Of a stretch of DNA of 26,505 nt, positions 22,145-26,505 are shown piece after piece. Where the stretch lies: NCBI GenBank assembly GCA_002314605.1, contig DCGO01000037.1:1-26505 (forward strand), given 5' to 3'. The DNA is from Lentisphaeria bacterium UBA1776. Lineage in GTDB: Bacteria > Verrucomicrobiota > Lentisphaeria > Victivallales > Victivallaceae. Below the pieces are notes generated by a model. The model saw only the letters and a list, made by a program, of their open reading frames with translations, searched no databases and was not told the DNA's origin. The position numbers and the translations under genes were made by a program. Position 1 is the stretch's first letter, and each line of letters opens with the position of its first letter.

Positions 22145-23163
22145 CAGTGTTCCCGTTCTGCGGAGGTACATGGGGCAAATTTGAATCCGTACTGTGCGTT
22201 GTAGCGGCGGGCTTCCTGCTCAATGGCCACGGCCAGTTTCAGCGCTTTCAGCCCTGCTTCGCCGGTGACCTTCGGCGGGTGGACCTTGCCGGAGGTCCGG
22301 GTAAGGTTTACTGCATCGATAAAGTTGTCCAGCTCTGCGGCCAGGGCATTTTTCTCATCCAGATTCACATCTTTTCTGGCCAGTCCGAGTTTGTTGCGCT
22401 TCAGCACCATGCCGAAGAAGTTCCCGTAGTCCATGGAGATGTAGGAGTCATCCTGAAACACCCGGAACCGCCGCATGGGGTCCTGACTGACCCGGCTGGC
22501 GGTCAGACTGGCACAACTGCCGTTGACAAACTTGATGCGGGCATTGACGATATCTTCCGTACTGCTGAGGACCGGGATTCCCACCACATCGATCCGTTCC
22601 ACATCCGCATCGATCATGGTAAGAACCAGATCAATATCGTGGATCATCAGGTCCAGAATGACACTGACCTCGGTTCCCCGGCGGGGCAGGCCCGGTCGCG
22701 GAGGGGGATATTTGGCCAGCCGGTGTGCTTCGACAAAACGGGTTTTGGATTTGTACTTTTCCAGAAAGTCCATGGCCGGATTGAACCGCTCCACATGGCC
22801 GACAGCCAGCACCACCTGGTGCTTCCTCGCCGCATCCACCATGGCTTCCGCTTCGGCCAGACTGGAGGCAATGGGTTTTTCCACCAGCACATGCTTGCCC
22901 ATTTCCAGAAGGGGAATGGTGCTGACCCCATGATAGTTTGCCGGTACAGCCACGCTCATGGCATCGCAGGCTTCCGCCAGACTCTGCCAGGAGTCAAAGA
23001 CCTTCAGACCGAATTCCTCACCGACTTTTTCCGCCGTTTCGCGATTGACATCAAAAATACCAGCTACTTCCGCTTTGGGGTTTTCGCGGTACAGTCGTGC
23101 ATGATGTCTCCCCAGCGCTCCGACACCGAAAACGCCGACCTTCAATTTTGTCTGTTCTTCCAT
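22144..23163 (-). CDS. Gfo/Idh/MocA family oxidoreductase, probably UDP-GlcNAc 3-dehydrogenase-like
   Basis: This 339-residue protein has an N-terminal Rossmann domain with GVGALGRHHARLY (13-25) and the family signature EKPIAS (95-100), then the alpha/beta domain with GHVERFNPAM and IHDIDLVLTM (the catalytic-region His-Asp). The family oxidises or reduces sugar hydroxyls using NAD(P). The ending of the first domain and the AHRLAKYPPPRPG stretch recall a subfamily found next to lipid A genes, where GnnA-type enzymes oxidise UDP-GlcNAc at C3 for 3-amino lipid A. That assignment is inference, and no GnnB aminotransferase is nearby. The start ATG has ACGGAG six bases upstream. Confidence 0.75.
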   Translation of the reverse strand: MEEQTKLKVGVFGVGALGRHHARLYRENPKAEVAGIFDVNRETAEKVGEEFGLKVFDSWQSLAEACDAMSVAVPANYHGVSTIPLLEMGKHVLVEKPIASSLAEAEAMVDAARKHQVVLAVGHVERFNPAMDFLEKYKSKTRFVEAHRLAKYPPPRPGLPRRGTEVSVILDLMIHDIDLVLTMIDADVERIDVVGIPVLSSTEDIVNARIKFVNGSCASLTASRVSQDPMRRFRVFQDDSYISMDYGNFFGMVLKRNKLGLARKDVNLDEKNALAAELDNFIDAVNLTRTSGKVHPPKVTGEAGLKALKLAVAIEQEARRYNAQYGFKFAPCTSAEREH

Positions 23164-23187
23164 GGTTTCTCCGTTCTGAATATGATT

Positions 23188-24135
23188 TTATGATACAAAC
23201 GACCTTAAAACAAGATCCTGAACCACATTTTTCCAGCCTCGCCCGAATCGGCGGTAATGACCGTTTTGCCACTCTTTCCATACCGGACAGAGCCGCCGGA
23301 ACAGGGGCTGGTCCTGCATTCCGGCCCGAACCGCAGAATGTTCAGCCCGTTCTCCGGCCGGGGGAAAACCGTACCGGTCAAATACGGCCTGATAGAGATC
23401 CCGGTTCCATGCAAAAGTATTCTCCCGCAGGGATTGGACCGCTTCCGCCAGGGCTCTTTTTTTTCCCATGCCGGAAAAATTTCTGTCATGCCGGCGGAAG
23501 AGCGTCAGTTCTTCATTGCACACACTCCAGCCGCCCGAAAGCGCCACCGCCATCCCGAGAAAACTGTCGTGACAGGCCGGGAGGGGCGGAAACGGGAGAA
23601 GTTTCTCCAGAAGAGAGGTGCGGAACATCATATCGTGAGCCGCCGGAAGGACTCTGCGGCAGAAGATTTCCGCCATGGCTTCCGGTTTCAGACGGCCGCT
23701 CCGGATTGCGGCAAGTTCCCCTGCCGGTAATCCCCGCATGGACCAGTGGTCGCAGCCGAGAGGATGCAGTTTCCCGTCGGTCAGGGTGCTGTTGCAGAAG
23801 ACTCCGCCGGAATCGCCGAGACAGGAGATCATCTTTTCGATTTTCCCGGGGAGCCACACGTCATCCTGATCCGAGAGAAAAACGAGTTCACCTCCGGCTT
23901 CCCGGATCCCCCTCGCAAAATTGGCTGCGGGCCCCAGAGGGGAGGCGTTTTTCAGGATCCGGACCCGGGGGTATTGTGCAGCGATCCGGCAAGAGGCATC
24001 ATCCGGAGAGTCATCGCAGAAGAGAATTTCATCCGGCACGGCCGTCTGTTTTTCCAGACTGTCAAGCTGTTCCGCCAGGAACTTCTCCCCGCGAAATGCT
24101 GCCAGCACGACCGAAATGGTATATTTCTGCTGCAT
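23188..24135 (-). CDS. Family 2 glycosyltransferase (rhamnosyltransferase-like)
   Basis: This 315-residue GT-A fold enzyme transfers a sugar from a nucleotide donor. It starts ISVVLAAFRGEKFLAEQLDS (7-26), with the donor-binding CDDSPDD (40-46) and the metal-binding LSDQDDVW (87-94), a hallmark of rhamnosyltransferase-like GT2 members. A HDSFLGMAVALSGGW stretch matches the acceptor/catalytic region. No membrane segment is seen. The start ATG 24135 has ACGGAG upstream within a 14-base string also present before the next gene. It should act on an envelope polysaccharide or LPS outer core; the donor sugar cannot be told. Confidence 0.88.
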   Translation of the reverse strand: MQQKYTISVVLAAFRGEKFLAEQLDSLEKQTAVPDEILFCDDSPDDASCRIAAQYPRVRILKNASPLGPAANFARGIREAGGELVFLSDQDDVWLPGKIEKMISCLGDSGGVFCNSTLTDGKLHPLGCDHWSMRGLPAGELAAIRSGRLKPEAMAEIFCRRVLPAAHDMMFRTSLLEKLLPFPPLPACHDSFLGMAVALSGGWSVCNEELTLFRRHDRNFSGMGKKRALAEAVQSLRENTFAWNRDLYQAVFDRYGFPPAGERAEHSAVRAGMQDQPLFRRLCPVWKEWQNGHYRRFGRGWKNVVQDLVLRSFVS

Positions 24136-24162
24136 GATTCTCCGTTCTGAAGCGGATGAGGA

Positions 24163-25359
24163 CTATTTCATGCGACCGGTATAGGCATCGACTCCGGAAC
24201 TGTCTATTTTTTCCGCAAAGAATTTCTCCGAAGCCTGATTCCATGCCGGGCTCCAGAAGCGCCGTCCGCAATGTTGGACCACACAGAGCCGCAGCTGTTT
24301 TTTCCCGGGATTCACCATGCAGGTGGTTCCCCAGGCCCCGCCGTGGCCGAGCCAGCCGGTTTTCGGATCCGTATGCAGCCCCATGGAGTAGCCCCCCAGT
24401 CCGGCGGGCCGGGTGCCGGTGAGAAGATATTTCCGGACGGTGTCTTCCTTCAGGATCCGGACACCGTCCTCGCTGACGCCGAGGTTCATCAGCATCTTGT
24501 AGAATTTGAGCTGATCCGCCGCTGTAAGCCAGAGCCCTGCTCCGGCGGAGGGATAAACTTCCGGCCCGTTATAAGGATGCGGCATGGCGGGGTGTCCGGA
24601 CCGGTATGTGGCCGGTTTGCCGGGATGGAGGTCGTACAGGGAAATCGCCCGCGACAGCTGTTCGGAGGAGGGCTTGAACGTCGCATCGCGCATCTTGAGG
24701 GGCGTGAAAACCCTTTTCCGCAGAAAATCCTCCCATTTTTCTCCGGTGACTACCTCCACAATGGCTGCTCCGATGTCAATGCCGGTATTGGAATACTGCA
24801 CCTTGGTCCCCGGTTCAAAAAGAAGCGGGTTGGCCGCCGCCTCCCTGGCTGTGTCCCGGAGGCTTTTGCTGGTCCAGCCGTGTTTGCTCTTGTATGGAAT
24901 TTCAAAGGGGAACCCGCCGGTGTGGTTCATGACCATGCGGATGGTCAGCACATTTTTTGCGGGAACAAGTTCGGATTTGCCGTTCCGGGTGACCTTGACC
25001 TGCAGATTTTTGAACTCAAGCAGATATTTGGAGACCGGGTCGTCCAGATGGACCTTTCCCTCCTCCAGCAGGATGGCAATGGAGACGCCGCAGACTCCTT
25101 TGGTCTGGGAACACTGCATGAACATCCGGTCCATGGACATGGGAATTTTTTTTGCCACATCCGCATAGCCAAGACAGGCGGTTTCCTGGATGCCGTTCCG
25201 GTGAAAGACACTGATGGCACCGGGAAGTTCACCGGACCTGATGCTGGATTCAAGCGCATCGGCGGCATAATGTGTGCCGCTTTCCCGGGCGGACGGAGCC
25301 CCGGCCAGCAGAGATGCTGCGACAAACGTGATCAGGGCGAGACCTGCAGAAAATTTCAT
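24163..25359 (-). CDS. Secreted serine hydrolase of the class C beta-lactamase / esterase family
   Basis: This 398-residue protein has an N-terminal signal peptide (about 1-24, FSAGLALITFVAASLLAGAPSA), so it is exported. The penicillin-binding-fold triad is visible: SQTK (84-87), YSN (189-191) and GHGGAWG (338-344). These fit the class C beta-lactamase-like group, which includes esterases, D-aminopeptidases and transpeptidase-like hydrolases; true beta-lactamase activity cannot be claimed. The start ATG 25359 has a near-perfect AAGGAGG site. It is the first gene of the long minus-strand run and has a promoter and an inverted repeat upstream. A role in trimming peptidoglycan or envelope esters would fit its neighbours. 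Confidence 0.88.
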   Translation of the reverse strand: MKFSAGLALITFVAASLLAGAPSARESGTHYAADALESSIRSGELPGAISVFHRNGIQETACLGYADVAKKIPMSMDRMFMQCSQTKGVCGVSIAILLEEGKVHLDDPVSKYLLEFKNLQVKVTRNGKSELVPAKNVLTIRMVMNHTGGFPFEIPYKSKHGWTSKSLRDTAREAAANPLLFEPGTKVQYSNTGIDIGAAIVEVVTGEKWEDFLRKRVFTPLKMRDATFKPSSEQLSRAISLYDLHPGKPATYRSGHPAMPHPYNGPEVYPSAGAGLWLTAADQLKFYKMLMNLGVSEDGVRILKEDTVRKYLLTGTRPAGLGGYSMGLHTDPKTGWLGHGGAWGTTCMVNPGKKQLRLCVVQHCGRRFWSPAWNQASEKFFAEKIDSSGVDAYTGRMK

Positions 25360-25403
25360 ACGATCCTCCTTCTATGGATTGACGGAACAACCGTGATTCG
25401 CAT

Positions 25404-25431
25404 AATGTACCACGCAATCGTCTGAAATCAA
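25404..25431 (-). promoter_or_regulatory. Putative promoter of the serine hydrolase / envelope operon
   Basis: On the minus strand TTGATT (25431-25426), a 16-base spacer and TACATT (25409-25404) lie 44 bases upstream of the ATG at 25359. This is the only promoter candidate seen for the first five genes of the run. Confidence 0.5.
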
Positions 25432-25437
25432 TTTTTT

Positions 25438-25468
25438 TCCGGGAAAACTCCATGTTCTTTTTCCCGGA
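25438..25468. repeat. Perfect inverted repeat upstream of the serine hydrolase promoter
   Basis: TCCGGGAAAA (25438-25447) and TTTTCCCGGA (25459-25468) are perfect 10-base arms around an 11-base loop. The repeat lies 25 bases after the stop of the TIM-barrel gene and 6 bases before the -35 box of the next gene. On the minus strand the hairpin is followed by A residues, not T, so it is not a standard intrinsic terminator. It could be a regulator site, a rho-dependent stop or an RNA stability hairpin. Confidence 0.6.
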
Positions 25469-25493
25469 GGATCGTATGTTTCCGGCAGGAGGT

Positions 25494-26387
25494 TCAAAAT
25501 TCCCAGCCGCATTCCCTCAGCAGCTTTTCGAAAAGCTGACCGTAGCGGACATAGCTTGAATATTTTACATCGTCAAGCGCCTTGTCGGCACTCTTGTTAT
25601 GGAAAACGGTGGCCACATGGGGTTCAATGGAGAATCCGCCGTCATACCCGGTCTTGAGCAGATCCCTGACAATGGCCCGGACATCGCCGCAACCGTCTCC
25701 GGGATAGCAGTAGTCTTCATCCTCTTTGCCGGGAAGACAGGTGCCGTCTTTGATGTGGACATAGGTGATGAATTCCCGGACGCGTTTGTAGAATTCCCAG
25801 GAGGACTGCATGGGGTAGGGTTTTTGTCCAATCCTGCGGTAGTTGAACACAGGGTTGCCGGTGTCGAAGACCAATGTGAAATTCGGGCTTCTGACGTGAT
25901 CAAGGAGCCTCAGTGTATGCTCATAGGACAGTCCGCCGTAATTGGCGCAGTTCTCATGGGCGTAGATGATGCCGGCGTCTTCGCAGATTTTGACATATTC
26001 ATTGAGATGTTTGAAAACTGCCGCTTCGACTTCCGGGGAATCCGGGACCGGATCAAGCATTTTGAAACTCATGCCCCGGAGCATTTTGACGCCCAGTTTC
26101 TGCATCCTGGGGATGGCGTTCAGAAGTTCCCTGCGGCTGGCTTCCACATCCGCAGGGACCAGAACCGACTTGCTCCAGTTGGCAATCCCGCTGCCGTAGC
26201 AGTTGATCCGGATGCCGGACTCGTCCAGCATCCGGCAGACCTGTTCGAATTCCGCGTCGGAAAGGGACCCCAGATTTTTATCGCCGATGGAGCGGCTCTC
26301 GATAAAGTGCCAGCCCAGTTCTCTGGTGGCTTTGATCTGTACGGCAAAATCGCTGCCGGCCTCGTCTGCAAATCCGGTAAGATACAT
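25494..26387 (-). CDS. Sugar phosphate isomerase/epimerase-like TIM barrel protein
   Basis: This 297-residue protein has the AP-endonuclease-2/xylose isomerase-like fold. Four metal-ligand positions are visible: Glu145 in AHENCAN, Asp175 in VFDTGNP, His211 in HIKDGT and Glu255 in IEPHV. Such proteins isomerise or epimerise sugars, inositols or keto-sugars in the cytoplasm. No signal peptide is seen. The start ATG 26387 has AGAAGGAG about nine bases upstream. It stands alone on its strand, with A-tracts upstream, and the inverted repeat and envelope operon downstream. The substrate cannot be told from sequence. Confidence 0.88.
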   Translation of the reverse strand: MYLTGFADEAGSDFAVQIKATRELGWHFIESRSIGDKNLGSLSDAEFEQVCRMLDESGIRINCYGSGIANWSKSVLVPADVEASRRELLNAIPRMQKLGVKMLRGMSFKMLDPVPDSPEVEAAVFKHLNEYVKICEDAGIIYAHENCANYGGLSYEHTLRLLDHVRSPNFTLVFDTGNPVFNYRRIGQKPYPMQSSWEFYKRVREFITYVHIKDGTCLPGKEDEDYCYPGDGCGDVRAIVRDLLKTGYDGGFSIEPHVATVFHNKSADKALDDVKYSSYVRYGQLFEKLLRECGWEF

Positions 26388-26505
26388 GATATTTCTCCTT
26401 CTATGATAGGTTTTGTCAAGTAACTTTCGCCACTTTTTCTTGTTTTTTTCTGTTTTTCAGTGTTTTTTTGTTATTGTCCGTTAATGTCCCAAATCTTGTG
26501 ACGGG
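26388..26505 (-). promoter_or_regulatory. Upstream region of the TIM-barrel gene with A-tracts and TTGACA
   Basis: The minus strand carries A-tracts (26428-26470), a TTGACA (26418-26413) and TATCAT (26407-26402) before the AAGGAG site. TTGACA and TATCAT are too close to form one promoter, so the exact promoter is unclear. No gene is seen in these 118 bases. Confidence 0.3.

Noticed and set aside
1..26505. CRISPR arrays, tRNA or rRNA genes, insertion sequences, phage or toxin-antitoxin genes
   Set aside because: No regularly spaced direct repeats, cloverleaf-like segments, transposase motifs or phage genes were seen; the window looks like stable chromosomal DNA.

Overview
This 26.5 kb window carries 22 supported protein genes, one of them cut by the left edge. 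I see no rRNA, tRNA, CRISPR array, insertion sequence or phage gene. Coding density is very high: the longest gap between genes is about 200 bases. Most starts have a clear purine-rich ribosome binding site (AGGAG/GGAGG type), and many genes overlap by 1-28 bases. The envelope genes (AsmA-like protein, WaaP-like kinase, OpgB-like transferase, lipoprotein) indicate a diderm bacterium. The oxygen-sensitive two-subunit Fe-S fumarase and the NADH sensor Rex fit an anaerobe or fermenter. Together with an RsbW/STAS pair, the tagaturonate epimerase UxaE and several unrecognised envelope proteins, this suggests the PVC group, perhaps Lentisphaerota. That placement is inference from gene content, not from a marker gene.

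Layout. (1) 1-6793, all minus strand, read right to left: rex, azlC, azlD, a WaaP-like kinase gene, nudC, htpG (with its own promoter), then the alpha and beta subunits of class I fumarate hydratase. (2) 6977-9246, plus strand, divergent from rex: an RsbW-like anti-sigma kinase, a STAS anti-anti-sigma factor and a DUF1846/UPF0371 protein in one tight operon. (3) 9243-11750, minus: a membrane-anchored coiled-coil protein with a Lys/Ala/Pro tail, a 34-residue membrane peptide, a 55-residue lipoprotein and birA, all coupled. (4) 11942-13625, minus: a degenerate transglutaminase-like/SirB1-like protein and, upstream of it past an intrinsic terminator, a protein with two membrane segments and a Rossmann-like domain. 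(5) 13823-15289, plus: uxaE, alone. (6) 15304-25359, minus: a seven-gene run of a secreted beta-lactamase-fold hydrolase, GT2 glycosyltransferase, Gfo/Idh oxidoreductase, ispE, OpgB-like transferase, a 149-residue unknown protein and a 1179-residue AsmA-like protein. (7) 25494-26387, minus: a sugar phosphate isomerase/epimerase-like TIM barrel.

How the genes work together. Block 6 reads as an envelope assembly module: sugar-nucleotide oxidation, glycosyl transfer, isoprenoid precursor supply for lipid carriers, a phospho-group transferase facing the periplasm, and an AsmA-type protein. Block 1 combines a redox sensor with an NADH pyrophosphatase and a TCA enzyme, plus amino acid export and stress chaperoning. 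Block 2 is a partner-switching pair without an adjacent sigma factor, joined to an enzyme-like protein of unknown function. The most interesting unexplained parts are block 2 and the block 3 membrane/lipoprotein cluster.
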